NCBI GenBank assembly: GCA_034769895.1
Contig: CM068373.1
Coordinates: 435,655,080 to 435,719,079 of the forward strand
DNA: 64,000 bases
Direction of reading: 5' to 3'
Source of the DNA: Magicicada septendecula
Lineage: Eukaryota > Arthropoda > Insecta > Hemiptera > Cicadidae
Below the pieces are notes generated by a model. The model was not told where the DNA came from. It did not search any database and saw only the letters and a list, made by a program, of their open reading frames with translations. Of this stretch, positions 27,258 to 38,268 are shown piece by piece (position 1 is the stretch's first letter; the number at the start of each line of letters is the position of its first letter). The translations under genes were made by a program, and so were the position numbers.

Positions 27258-28720
27258 ATATCAAGAAATAATCTGTAGACTAAAATACAAATTTGGTGAG
27301 ATTGTTCCATCATGTTAAAATATACCTTTGATCAAACATTATTCAATTCAAAGCACAAGAACAGTGAAATGAAATAACAAAAACACATAAACATCATGAT
27401 TATTAATTTTATTTGTTCATTGTAATTTTTGTTTATTTTAGTTGTTCCTATTAAGGTTGTTTCTTTTGTATGATCCAAAGAACCCTTAACACATATACAA
27501 CATCACTTTACTAAAACAGATTTATAATTATTATATTTTATTTCATATGTATGACTTTAACTGTACATAGACTTTAATTAATTTTTTATTAACCTTGAGA
27601 AAAGTTTTCATGTTATCGAACCTAAAGGAGCTACTAACTGAAGAGAAGGGCATTGTATGTTAGTGAATCTCAATATATGTTAAAGAGAAAAGAATAATAA
27701 CTTTATTGAAATTAAGACAAGACAGAATAAAAGAGTTCAAATTTTTTAATTCACTTTGTTAGAAAATAATTAATTTAACATAATTTGGCACCAACAACCT
27801 GAGGCTACAGGATATAGTTACATTGATGAAGGGTAAGATTAAGATTTAAGACTTATTATAATACTATAAAACAAAAGTAACAATAATAAAAACACATCTA
27901 ACAATGTACACAAAATTATACGGAAATGTAATACAAAAAACTATTAAAACTATAAACAACTTATACTGCACAAAGTATAAAAACTATAAAACATGCAGAA
28001 CAATGAATGCATATAAATAAGAATGTGAATAAATGCACATAAAATAAAAATCAGTTAAAAGACAATACTTTCTTAAATAAAATACGTGTAGTATTTTTCT
28101 AATTATTTTATATATACACTATTTACACAACAATTTTCTAATTAGTTGTCTTGCGTTCCAAGACCTGATGTGTGTGTTAATACCTGCAACAAGTGACAAA
28201 AATATGGGAGTATCTTTGTATAACAGAAATAAACATAACTGCAATAATGCAGTCAATGTATCAAAGTGAAATTTTTCTTGTATGTACCCAACTGGAGAAA
28301 GCACAAAAAAATTGAGCAGTTTATCATATTTACTGAATAGTACATATTTTTCTTACTGGTTGCCTAAAAGAATACAATAGTACAAGAGAACTGTTAATTT
28401 TCAAAAAACCTTAAAATGCCTGTTTACTGGTAGTAATAGTTTTGTATCAGGTTGGTACTGAAAGTGCTAAGTCTCATTGAAGACTGTACATCGATTTTTC
28501 ATATTTACTGGATGAATAATGAAATGGGTTTAAATTTTCATATGAAAAAAGAGTTTGGTACTCAATGTAATTTGAGATATAAATTTGATTACAATATACA
28601 AAGTATTATTATTTTTTAAGACTAAGAATTTATATAAGTATGAAGGTCCAGAACTCCATGATAGCTGATAAAATTTCAACAAATCGCGGACCTTCTGTGA
28701 CAACAAAAAGTTATTTTACA
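27258..28720. other. AT-rich stretch without a recognisable gene
   Basis: Begins at the outer edge of the gypsy array. Short open frames here (for example 28119-28304) show no motif and are probably chance. It lies downstream of the protease end of the minus-strand transposon gene and may contain its 3' untranslated part and terminus; no terminal inverted repeat was recognised. Confidence 0.5.
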
Positions 28721-29352
28721 TCACATTTTCTTACCAGTTGTAACACTGTATATATACTTTCTATATTCATCTGAATTAAAATTCTCATCTGTTGCCTGGC
28801 CCAATAAAATTTTTTCTGCATACCAACAAACAAACACACCGCAGCTTGAACTATCATTCTGACGAACATGTTTAGGACAGTTCACTTGCCAATCCTCAAG
28901 TGTTCCCCCCAAGATCTTAACTAACACTTGTCTCCAATTACAGATTGATTTTTCATATACGGGTTTTACAGATTCTGACACCGGGTCATAAAATGACAAC
29001 TGTTTTTTAAGAACATCAGCTACTAAAAGGACCCAATGATTACTGTCTGGATTTAGGGGTATAATTAATTTTGAATACCCATGCAACTCCATGTGGCACA
29101 CAGACTCAAGTGCATAATCTAAAATGGAAATGTTAGAATCATTTGGGATACTGCACTATCTACTGGAAAGATAGGAAATTTGTTACCGGTACATATCTTA
29201 TTTAAAAAAACATTTATTACATTATCATAGAGCCAACCAGTATGAAAATGTGGATCTGCTGAGGTCAGCATATTCAGTTCGTTATTATTTATATATGTAT
29301 CCAAAGATTTCAAATGAAGAGCACTGATGCTGTATCCGCAAACATTGTAAAG
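28721..29352 (-). pseudogene. Ulp1-like C48 cysteine protease domain of the composite transposon
   Basis: The N-terminal part (LYNVCGYSISALHLKSL..., then HTGWLYDNVINVFLNK, matching the Ulp1 WL.D..I..Y segment) lies at about 29130-29352. After a one-base frameshift near 29130 the rest is open to 28721. Catalytic motifs: His in NHWVLLV, Asp in FYDPV, Gln in RQNDSSSC and Cys in SSCGVFVC. This is the full C48 set found in SUMO proteases and in transposon-encoded relatives such as those in some MULEs. The substrate is unknown; a role in trimming a fusion protein or countering SUMO is conjecture. Confidence 0.85.
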
Positions 29353-29377
29353 GGTACAGTTAGGGATAAACGATACC

Positions 29378-29467
29378 TATCGATATAAGTATGGTATCGA
29401 TACTTTTTTCGATACCAAGTATTTTGGTATCGATACCAGGTTTTCGATACGAGTACTGGTATCGATA
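29378..29467. promoter_or_regulatory. Cluster of TATCGATA palindromes at the hAT left end
   Basis: Four exact TATCGATA sites at 29378-29385, 29395-29402, 29428-29435 and 29460-29467; a fifth is near the right end at 32181-32188. Subterminal repeats are where hAT transposases bind. The same octamer is the binding site of the insect promoter factor DREF, itself a BED/hAT-derived protein. Confidence 0.8.
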
Positions 29468-29810
29468 CCAGAGGTCCGGTATCGGAAAAAATACTCAAAC
29501 GAAATTTTTTTTATTTTAATAATTATAATTAAAAAGAATGTACCTTGCTAAAAACAAGGGGAAAATGTGATAATAATTTAAGTTTTAACTTCTTAAGTGT
29601 TAAGTGGCCCAAGAGTCAATGTTTATGTTGGCAACGGCTGACGAATTCCGGAATTTGCATAACCTTCCTATGCTGTTAGTGCTACGCTTTTGTTGTTTTG
29701 TTTCTTGGCTTCAGGTTTATTCAGAGTTCAGACTTCAGTTTCTACTCTTTATTTTTACCACTGAGAATTGTGACTACTGTTTTAGTGTTTGTTTTGTTGA
29801 GTTTTAAATA

Positions 29811-31698
29811 ATGTCACCTCCTAAGAGCAAGGTGTGGGGGTATTTTGCTAAAGTGAACGGAACTATCGCAGAATGCAAGACTTGCGGAAAGAAGATAAAG
29901 TATAGTGGAAACACATCCAACCTCTTCAAACATCTAAAGGTAAATCATGCCCACATACATTCAGAATTAGAAGATCGAGTAAAGCAACCAACTTTGCCTG
30001 AGAAGCGGCCGAAATTAGGCGAATGCTCAAGTTTACCTTCTACTTCTAGTTCTACCGAATCTCGTAGTCATGATGATGATCAACAAATTATTAAGCCTAT
30101 AGTAAAGCTTTCCAAAAGGCCTCATCGTTTCAAGACGGTGGTGCTAAATACCATGCGATTATACAGGCAATTTTATACTTTATCTGTAGAGATATGAGAC
30201 CATTCGCTATAGTAGATGGCTGTGGGTTTAGGAAATTAATGAAGGTGGTCTCTCCTTTGTATGTTGTTCCGTCAGGAACAACTCTAAAAAGAAAAATGAA
30301 TAAAAAATATGAAATGTGCGCTCTCCGAGTGAAAGTCGGTCTCACAAAGATAAGTCATTTCTGTTTAACCACCGATATTTGGACAGACACCATGAACGAA
30401 CGTGCCTACTTAGGGGTTAGTCTTCACTATTTGGATGATGGAAGTATAAATCTTAAGACTACTAATTTAGGTGTCGTTCCATTACAAAAAACACATACCG
30501 TACAGGAGAGAACATTTCAGATGCTTTGACTAATCTAATGAGTGAATGGGATATACCAAAAGAAAAAAATTCAAATGTTGTGACCGATAATGGCGCAAAT
30601 ATGGTATCTGCCATCAACTTGTTTATTGGAAAAAATAGGCACATTGCCTGCTTCGCCCACATGATTAATTTAGTGGTTGAGTCTTCTCTGAAAAACATTA
30701 ATGCTCTTCCATCTATTCAAAAAGTTAGGGCCATCGTGAAATGAGTGAAGAATAGCATGAAGGTTTCTGATAAATTTCGTCAGCTTCAATCGACGCATGA
30801 AATTTCTGAAGGAGAACATAAAAAAACTTATCCTGGATGTAGCAACGAGGTGGAACTCAACATATTATATGTTGCAACGGTTTTTAGAAATGGTTTCGAC
30901 CATTAGTCAACTTGCTATTGAGGACATGTCTGCTCCAGAAATGCCACAACTAATCGGGAGTTAATCGACATCAAAAATATTTTATTACTTCTCCAGCCAT
31001 TTGAATACGTGACAAGGGAGGCATCAGGGGAAAAATACACGACGTTGTCAACAATTATTCCAATGGTAAATATATTGATCAAACAGCTGGAAAAGATTAC
31101 AATTTCCGAATCCGATTCAGCATCAAGAATCGAAGAGGCCAAGAAAGCAGTGATCCGAGAGGTTAAAAAAAGGTTTGAACATATACAGAATAATTTGAAT
31201 ATGGCAGTTGCTACTGTCTTGGATCCAAGATTCAAAAACCTTCACTTTAAGGATGCACAAGCTTGTGCTAAAGTAATCAGTTTTTTGCGCAAGAAGGTAA
31301 AAGCAGCTACCATAGATGCTGCACACTCAGCCAGTTCGTCAGACGAAGAAAAAACATCTGATTTCGACTTTTGGGAGATCCACAAGGAGTTGATCCATGG
31401 GAAACGAAGCCAGCGCAAAGACGAGTCAGATGACGAACTTTCTCGTTATCTGAATAATCCTACATCCCCACTGAAAACAGACCCGTTAAAGGAGTGGGAT
31501 GATATGAAGAACATATTCCCTGGTTTATACAAAAATGCCAGAGTTGTTTTAATGTTTGTGGTGACGTCGGTGCCATGTGAACGCCTCTTTTCAAAAACTG
31601 GTTTCATATTGAACCAGTCGAGAAATAGGTTGTCTCCCAAACATTTAGGGTGTTTGTCATTTTTAAGTGGCCTTGATGAAGAAGAGTGGGGCCTTTAG
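29811..31698 (+). pseudogene. hAT transposase (ZBED-like), broken
   Basis: The start at 29811 gives MSPPKSKVWGYFAKV and a BED zinc finger (AECKTCGKK...LFKHLKVNH). The catalytic core shows LTTDIWTD (first Asp), VVTDNGANM (second Asp), CFAHMINLVV and the RWNSTYYM motif near 30850. The C terminus has the hAT dimerisation region (TSVPCERLFSKTGFILNQSRNRL). Frameshifts lie near 30150 and 30510 and in-frame stops at 30742 and beyond, so no full protein can be made. Normal length would be about 620 residues. Related domesticated proteins are ZBED1 and insect DREF. Confidence 0.88.
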
Positions 31699-32212
31699 TG
31701 TTTCTTTTTTTTTAGTTTCGTTGTTTAGTTTTTCTTTTATGTACAATTAAAAACATATAATTTTAATTTTTTATTTAATGTTGTTTAATGTTTTTTTTTA
31801 TTTATTGTTAAAGTTTTTTTAAAAATTATTTCTTTATAGTAGTAATTTTTATTATTATAATTACCATGTTTTTTAATTCTTTTATTTAATAATGTGTAAA
31901 TTGTTTAATTGTGTATTTTCTTATTTTTGTATTTCTTTATGAGGGAAATAAATTTAAAAAAAAATTTATAAAAATGTTAATTGTGTTAATTGTAATATAT
32001 TATTGGGTTTATTGAAAATGGTGTTTTTTTTTTTATTTTTAAATCCCCAATATTTTAATGCGTTTGTGGTTAGCGCTAAATTTACTCATATGAGTACAAT
32101 AATACTTGCAAGTATCGGCTTCTTTTTTCGATATTGCTCAGGTATTGATATTTTCATTGAAGTATTGTAACGAGTATAAGTATCGATACTTTCATGGTAT
32201 CGTTTATCCCTA

Positions 32213-32775
32213 GGTACAGTGTATATCTTGTTCACTGGAAATAGGGTCAGTGAAACTTTTTCCACGTAGTAGCAAAGACTCCTTTATACAATTATACCGA
32301 GCAAAGTCTGTATTTTTAGTGTCTGTTTTTATAGGCTTCTTTTCTTTGGCAGTTTGATAAAATCTCTTTTGAGGAGAAATTTTGATGTTTGGTGGAACAA
32401 AATCATGATTTACCATGAATTTACCATGTACACAGTTTTGATCGTAGTTCAACATTTCACATTTTTGAACTAATAATTGTAAAGTGTTTTGCACATATGG
32501 CAGTAAAGATTGAGAATTTTTATTACATATAATGTTTTTCAATTTATCTGCCAATTGACACACGGACTGAATTAATATGTCTGTATTTGCTGTTGCATTA
32601 TCTAGGTTAACTGAGTTACTATTTGTAGTTACCAACGTTTCATCTGTAGCTAAATCTGTACAATCAGAACTTATACACGATGGTAAAGTTAGCTTATGGA
32701 CAAGATAAGAATGAAGCTTGTGTATATGTTTGCACAATGAATTACTGGATGTGGTCAGCACATGAGCATGTATAC
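32213..32775 (-). pseudogene. SWIM finger second half and linker to the protease
   Basis: Directly after the solo LTR the frame reads YTCSCADH, completing the SWIM pattern begun before the insertion, and after a one-base shift continues NSLCKHIHKLHSYL. A long polar linker follows (including VPPNIKISPQKRFYQ), ending at the hAT target duplication with SSEQDIHCT. The frame resumes on the other side of the hAT, so linker and protease belong to one protein. Confidence 0.7.
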
Positions 32776-33297
32776 TGTCACCGGACAAAAGGCTTGCCGC
32801 ATGACAACTGGCGCCAATCGTACACTCTAGTTATTTTGGTGGCCCTAAAAAGGACCAAGTGGCGAGAACGTTGATGTTGGTAGTGCCGCGCTGAGATGTT
32901 CGGTGGCTGCGCCCGCTGTTCGTGGCGTACTGCAGTCCTCCTCTTCTTTTGGCACCGGTTGTAGAGTCGGTTGCCGGCCCAGCAAAATCCATCGCTGGCG
33001 CGGAACTGGAGGGCGAAGACGCAAGAACGCCGGTTCTATTCTTCAGCCATTCCTTCCGGCTGACTCTGCGCCGATGTCGTCCGAGAGAGGAGAGGAGATG
33101 AAGTGCGTCCGATAGCGTGGCGATGAAGAGTGCGCAAAATTTTCTGCCGGCCCGGGTTTTATTAACTAACCGGGATTGCTGATTGGCTACTCTGAACATG
33201 TAGTTGGTCACGTCTCAGCGGCTGCTGATGCCGGATTGGCTCGCTGTGTCCACTGCTGGTACCGGAGAGCAGATGTTCGCATACCGCTGCTGTCACA
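32776..33297. mobile_element. Solo LTR in the MULE SWIM finger
   Basis: 522 bp, GC-richer than its surroundings, with ends TGTCACCGG...GCTGTCACA and a perfect 4-bp duplication atac at 32772-32775 and 33298-33301. TG...CA ends with a 4-bp duplication point to a gypsy-type element reduced to one LTR by recombination. The open frame inside it (32831-33211) has no recognisable product. Fossil. Confidence 0.82.
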
Positions 33298-33301
33298 ATA
33301 C

Positions 33302-34555
33302 ACGTGTGAACACAAGCTGAAACATGTATATTCATTACATTTCATAAAACATAATTCTGGCATATAACATTTTCTAGCTAAACAATGGACTTTATAAAGG
33401 ACTGTTGAGTCCGACTGACTCCCGACTTGCCAAACACTACAATTTCCAGTTTCAATTATATCAGAATCTGTTATTTGTATGCCTATTTTATGCCTTTTGT
33501 TAACTGCATTGGTATATCCTAATGGGGGCATCTGGGTCAATCTTTTATATTTTAACGCTAAGTGTATAGTTTTATTAACTCTGAAAATGATGTTAATCAA
33601 GTCATCTAATCGCCTATTTACATTTCTTTGGAGGTACTGAGTTTTAATTTTATTAAATGATTCTAAAAACATGTTTGTGTCGGTATATCCATGTGAAAAA
33701 TTTCTGAAACACATTGCCCACTTCTCTTTTTTACACACATAAATTTCTTTAAAATAATCTAAAAAGCGACTAGCGGGCTCGGAGTATTTATTAAAAAAGG
33801 CTTCTAACATTTCATTAAAATTATTCATATTTTTTTCATGACTTAAAATTAATAAAGAATCTAAAATTTCTGATGTCAGAGACTTGGATTTCACTTTGGT
33901 TTTAAGATTTTTCAACCAGTTCCGTTTCACATGCCATAAACAAAGATGATGTCTCACATTTTTCCCAAATGCAGTTTCAACCGCATTGGCAATGGCTTCA
34001 TCACCATCCATCATGACACAGTTTACTTCCATATTGGAAATTTGTCAACAACAATTTTTAAGACACACGCCAGAGTCATTTCATCTAAATAATTTATTAT
34101 AAAATGAGCAACAGGGAACCCAACACCATATTCATCAGGAACAAGTAAATTTAATAAGTAAAATTTATACTGGTTTGTATTATAAGTTGCGTCTATACAC
34201 AGTATTCTACAGCAACCAGCAACCATTTCTGCTGCTTGATACTTTGTTTGAATGCCTACAACAAAAAGTTCAGAACTGTGTGGTAAATTATTTAAACTGG
34301 AGGGCCCAATTATGGTATCCATTCCTTGAGGTTTATATGCTAAAACTGGGTTGTAACTTTCATTTTTTAATAAGTTAATTAAGATATTTACAGAGTCTGC
34401 ATCATTTTTATTAAGTCGTTTTTTCATCTCCAGTTGATACCTCATTTTAATTATATGAGATGTTGTTATATAATGTTCTTTTACTGCAGATGTGTTATTA
34501 TCGTCACCAATGGAAGGCTGTAAATGTTCCTGAATAACATGTTGTAACAGGACAA
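33302..34555 (-). pseudogene. MULE transposase catalytic core (DDE)
   Basis: ILCIDATYNTNQYKFYLL carries the first catalytic Asp; VNCVMMDGDEAIANAV carries the second and is followed by HHLCLWHVKRNW, the MULE C/H signature; TNMFLESFNKIK supplies the Glu. It continues to CNEYTCFSLCSHVY, the first half of a SWIM finger, where the solo LTR is inserted. One frameshift lies near 34030 between FPIWK and EVNCVMM. The family catalyses cut-and-paste transposition of Mutator-like elements. All three acidic residues are present. Confidence 0.85.
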
Positions 34556-35720
34556 AAGCCTGTTTTCATATTTATGGTACAAAAGGAATTATTTTATTGT
34601 ATTTTGCACACATGTAAATGGGTAGGGCAATTTTCCCTGTGCTTAACGAAAACGCAGTTACATCGGTGCGGGACGATTCCAAGGTCAAGCCTACGTGACC
34701 GGCGACACACAGCGTTATATAATTGTCATTGGCCAACAATACGAAACGTCATTAAAAAACATACAGGACGTAACAACAATGACGCATAATCAGGGCGTTT
34801 CCTATTTCGATACACCAGACAATGACGTCAATGCGCACACACTTATGCAAAATGTACATAGCATCCACTCTCAATCTGTTGAATACCATCATAGAGTGAA
34901 GATGCTATCAATGTTGCTGGCAAAAGGTCAGCCAGATAAAATGTGTTAAAATCAGTGACAGAAATGTAATTAGCAAGAGTTAGTGCTTCACAATTTATCA
35001 TTTAGTTAACAATGTAAAGTCAGTGACAGAAACACCCAGCAAATACGGAAACTACGCCACACACCTGGCCAGACGATGATGACCGTTCAATGTGAATAGC
35101 ACGAAGTAGCAGGAAAGTCAAAATTGCAATCAAATTTTCTTTTAAATAATTGAGCTCAAAATTAATAATACCTAAAACAAAAATGTATCTTGAATAATAT
35201 TGTGATGAGAGGGAGAGAGTGAGAGAGAGGAAGAGTGTATCAAGCAATGCCGATAACAAAACTGAGGCGTTGGTTTGTGTTAAAGATTATAGCAGTATAA
35301 ATCAAATGGAAACACTCAAGTATGTTAATAGCTGCAAAGTAATAAAATTATCTAGTTAATCAAACAATATAACAAAGTATTTAAAGTCATGACTAATGAA
35401 TATAATAGTAAGAATATGACCGCCATTTTGTCTTGGTCACGATAAGGCAGCCATTGTAATGTATGACGATTTAATTTTGCAAATTAAAAATAATAAAAAA
35501 TAAGTTGATTTACTATCATATTGATGTTGATAACTTCATTTCAATCACCAAACTGTCTCTATTTACGCTTAATACGAACTCTGGACCCAACAAGAAACAA
35601 AGATAGTGATGATGACATGTGCTCTAATAATTATGGTAAGTACCATAATTATTGTAAGATTCACGTAATAAATAAATACACAAAAATAAGTATACAATTT
35701 GTATATTAACAATGTGTTGG
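34556..35720 (-). other. Probable intron of the composite transposon
   Basis: On the minus strand the coding sense stops after HFLEQG (possible donor GAGCAAG|GTGTGC) and resumes after GAAAACAG at about 34555 with AFVLLQHVIQEH. The interval is unlike the flanks. It holds a plus-strand frame at 34695-34949 (84 residues, MTGDTQRYIIVIGQQY...) of unknown nature, a GA-rich run near 35210-35235, and a 27-bp palindrome at 35627-35654 (ataattatgg / ccataattat). It could instead be an insertion; no terminal repeats were found. Confidence 0.45.
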
Positions 35721-35734
35721 CACACCTTGCTCTA

Positions 35735-36584
35735 AAAAGTGATTTACAGAAGACTTTGTGGTGTTATCCCATCGATAGAATTTCACAAATTTATAATTAA
35801 GCTCATGGTTATGAGCATTAATGTATATCATATGGATTCCAGTATCACTTCTTTGACGTATATTCTGGCCAGACAGTTTGTATTCGGCATACTACCAAAT
35901 GTCCTTTTTCTATTAGTTTTATTTATTTTTGTTTCGGGTCTACAAAAATTATTAAATTTGCAAATATAATAGGAAAATTTAGAGCCACTCACTGCATGGG
36001 CTGAACCCGTTTTTTTGACCACTGCAATGTGGTTGTCTTTACAAACAGCTTCCTTCCATGTGAGAAATGCTGTCACATCCTTAAAAACAAATTCCTCCTT
36101 TGGAATAATTTGGTCATGCTCTTTCTTCAAATGTTCTATGAGATGGAAATATGTTCTAAATTTCAATGTACAATCTGAATGGGAACACGATAGGGATAAA
36201 CCAGACGAATCACAATGTTTTTTATGTTTCGAGAAGCTGAATCTATTACTGTATTGAACATTGCAATCAGAACATACCCTTGGGTACGTTATTTTAAGAC
36301 ACGAGACAGCTGTTTGTTTTGCACATGACGATATTAAATTATCTACTTTACGAGAATCACCATATTCAAGAGAACTGTTTAACGTAGATAAACTTTCCTC
36401 AGCAGACTCACCATTTGTAAACAAATATGTGAGGTGTGATTTATGGTTTAGATTGTGTGATGGTGTTACATATGAAAAAGATTCACGTATCTGTGATGTG
36501 TGTGAAACTGAAGGTGATGTTCCTGCTTTTGTGAATGATGGCCTTGTAATCATACTGTGTGATGTGTACGTATGTATATCTGCT
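35735..36584 (-). pseudogene. C2H2 fingers and MULE-type N-terminal DNA-binding region
   Basis: Two zinc fingers are visible: CSDCNVQYSNRFSFSKHKKHC (a C2HC variant, cited by its ends: C-x2-C, H, C) and CSHSDC...HLIEHLKKEH (C-x4-C, H-x4-H). EEFVFKDVTAFLTWKE and the basic, Cys-containing stretch RKRTFGSMPNTNCLAR follow, typical of the region before the catalytic core in animal MULE transposases. A frameshift lies near 35835, after which the frame continues INAHNHELNYKF and HFLEQGVP, also typical of this region. It precedes a probable intron. Confidence 0.68.
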
Positions 36585-37699
36585 CTATTTGATGCCCCTG
36601 TGATGGTATGTGATGTGGAAGGGTAAGTGTGTGCCCTATTTGATGTCCCTGGCTGTGTGCTGTGTATACGTGATGTGGAAGCGTATGCATGTGCCCTATT
36701 TGATGTCCCTGGTTGTGTGGCGTGTATACGTGATGTGGAAGGGTATGCGTGTGCCCTATTTGATGTCCCTGGCTGTGTGCTGTGTATACGTGATGTAGAA
36801 GGGTATGCGTGTGCCCTATTTGATGTCCCTGGCTGTGTGCTGTGTATACGTAATGTGGAAGGGTATGCGTGTGCCCTATTTGATGTTCCTGGCTGTGTGG
36901 CGTGTATATGTGATGTGGAAGGGTATGCGTGTGCCCTATTTGATGTCCCTGGCTGTGTGCTGTGTATACGTAATGTGGAAGGGTATGCGTGTGCCCTATT
37001 TAATGTCCCTGGCTGTGTGGCATGTATACGTGATGTGGAAGGGTATGTGTGTGCCCTATTTGATGTCCCTGGCTGTGTGCTGTGTATATATGATGTTGAA
37101 GTGTGTGCATGTGCCCTATTTGATGTCCCTGGCTGTGTATACGTGATATAGAAGGGTATGTGTGTGCCCTATTTGATGTCCCTGGCTGTGTGCTGTGTAT
37201 ACGTAATGTGGAAGGGTATGCGTGTGCCCTATTTGATGTTCCTGGCTGTGTGGCGTGTATATGTGATGTGGAAGGGTATACGTGTGCCCTATTTGATGTC
37301 CCTGGCTGTGTGCTGTGTATATGTGATGTAGAAGGGTATGCGTGTGCCATATTTGATGTCCCTGGCTGTGTGCTGTGTATACGTAATGTGGAAGGGTATG
37401 CGTGTGCCCTATTTGATGTCCCTGGCTGTGTGGCATGTATATATGATGTTGAAGTGTGTGCATGTGCCCTATTTGATGTCCCTGGATGTGTGCTGTGTAT
37501 ACGTGATATGGAAGGGTATGCGTGTGCCCTATTTGATGTCCCTGGCTGTGTGCTGTGTATACGTAATGTGGAAGGGTATGCGTGTGCCCTATTTGATGTC
37601 CCTGGCTGTGTGCTGTGTATATATGATGTGGAAATGTGTGCATGTGCCCTATTTGATGTCCCTGGCTGTGTGGAGTGTGTATGTGACCTAACAGCTTGT
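36585..37699 (-). repeat. 60-bp tandem repeat coding for about 18 copies of a 20-residue unit
   Basis: About 18-19 head-to-tail copies of a 60-bp unit, counted on the plus-strand string gccctatttgatg. In the transposon frame each unit reads like HSTQPGTSNRAHAYPSTLRI, Ser/Thr/Pro/His-rich and low in hydrophobics, suggesting a flexible, possibly glycosylated linker. All units are 60 bp except one of 53 bp near 37113-37166, which lacks 7 bp and shifts the frame; apart from that the frame is the same on both sides. The plus strand is also open through the array, but only because the repeat lacks stops. Confidence 0.85.
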
Positions 37700-37990
37700 G
37701 CATATGATGTCCTTGTGTCTCTGGTATCTGATGTGGATGTCTGTGCGTGTTTCCCAACTGGATATGGAAATGATGTTCTGTTATGTGTGTCTGTAGTGCA
37801 TGTCTGGTCTCTGTAGAAATTTGATAAAATTTTAGACCTATTTCTTGTACAGACATGAAAAACATTACCCATTAAACATTGAATCCCTCGCTGTGTGATG
37901 TGTAAGCCATCCCTGGACAGCAACTCCATAAACGGATCTCTTGAATGTAACATAAAAGACTTCCAGTTGTCTATGAATAGTCCTCCATAT
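37700..37990 (-). pseudogene. Exon 3 start: SGNH catalytic Asp-His block and S/T-rich linker
   Basis: After the acceptor TTCGTAG at 37991 the frame reads YGGLFIDNWKSF...SRDGLHITQRG. The DGLH motif is block V of SGNH hydrolases, supplying Asp and His of the triad, so with FGDSQ and LGTNN all key residues are present. The sequence then becomes Ser/Thr/His-rich and runs into the 20-residue repeats. Confidence 0.7.
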
Positions 37991-38037
37991 CTACGAACAC
38001 AAAAAAGTGGAATCACTGTGGCAGTCACAAAAAAGTA

Positions 38038-38142
38038 TCCTGCACGTCGAGTGTTTACGTACAGGCCCACAGTACTGTGTTTACCACACAGGGCCTATAC
38101 CACAGTACTGTGGGCCTGTACGTAAACACCCGACGTGCAGGA
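38038..38142. repeat. Hairpin in intron 2 of the composite transposon
   Basis: Two arms of about 42 bp (starting tcctgcacgtcg and ending cgacgtgcagga) are nearly perfect reverse complements around a short spacer. It is directly followed by a hammerhead-like motif. It probably belongs to a short Penelope-derived or MITE insertion. Confidence 0.8.
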
Positions 38143-38144
38143 TT

Positions 38145-38203
38145 TTTATACCACTGATGATGGCAGCCAGTGGAGCTGCTGAAACGTTTGGTTTTGTTAT
38201 AAA
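38145..38203 (+). ncRNA. Hammerhead-ribozyme-like motif (Penelope type)
   Basis: CTGATGA at 38154-38160, a stem GCAGC/GCTGC (38163-38167 with 38175-38179), then GAAAC at 38181-38185. Flanks TTTATA (38145-38150) and TATAAA (38198-38203) can pair as the outer stem. This matches the compact hammerheads of Penelope-like elements, and the downstream aacagcccgga is also typical of such tails. No Penelope protein remains here. Cleavage is untested. Confidence 0.6.
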
Positions 38204-38268
38204 CCATGGACCACGGCCAAACAGCCCGGATATCATGAACTATTCATTTTACACGTATAAAGTTTTAC

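Larger units (their letters stand above)
29361..32212 (+). mobile_element. hAT DNA transposon with BED-finger transposase
   Basis: 2852 bp, with inverted ends TAGGGATAAACGATACC / GGTATCGTTTATCCCTA and a perfect 8-bp target duplication ggtacagt at 29353-29360 and 32213-32220. The element encodes a plus-strand transposase, now broken. It is inserted in the coding region of the minus-strand MULE gene, between the SWIM/linker and protease parts. Ends and target duplication are perfect, so the insertion is fairly recent even though the gene is dead. Confidence 0.95.

Noticed and set aside
28119-28304. Small minus-strand frame downstream of the protease
   Set aside because: No motif, AT-rich surroundings, chance length.
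32831-33211. 126-residue minus-strand frame
   Set aside because: It lies within the solo LTR and is GC-rich without a motif; an LTR does not normally encode protein.
36585-37699. CRISPR-like array
   Set aside because: The units are contiguous 60-bp tandem repeats without unique spacers, in a eukaryotic transposon gene.
36627-37816. Plus-strand frames through the 60-bp repeat (ALFDVPGCVLCI... units)
   Set aside because: The repeat simply lacks stops on this strand; the minus-strand frame joins the SGNH and zinc-finger parts and has the splice sites.
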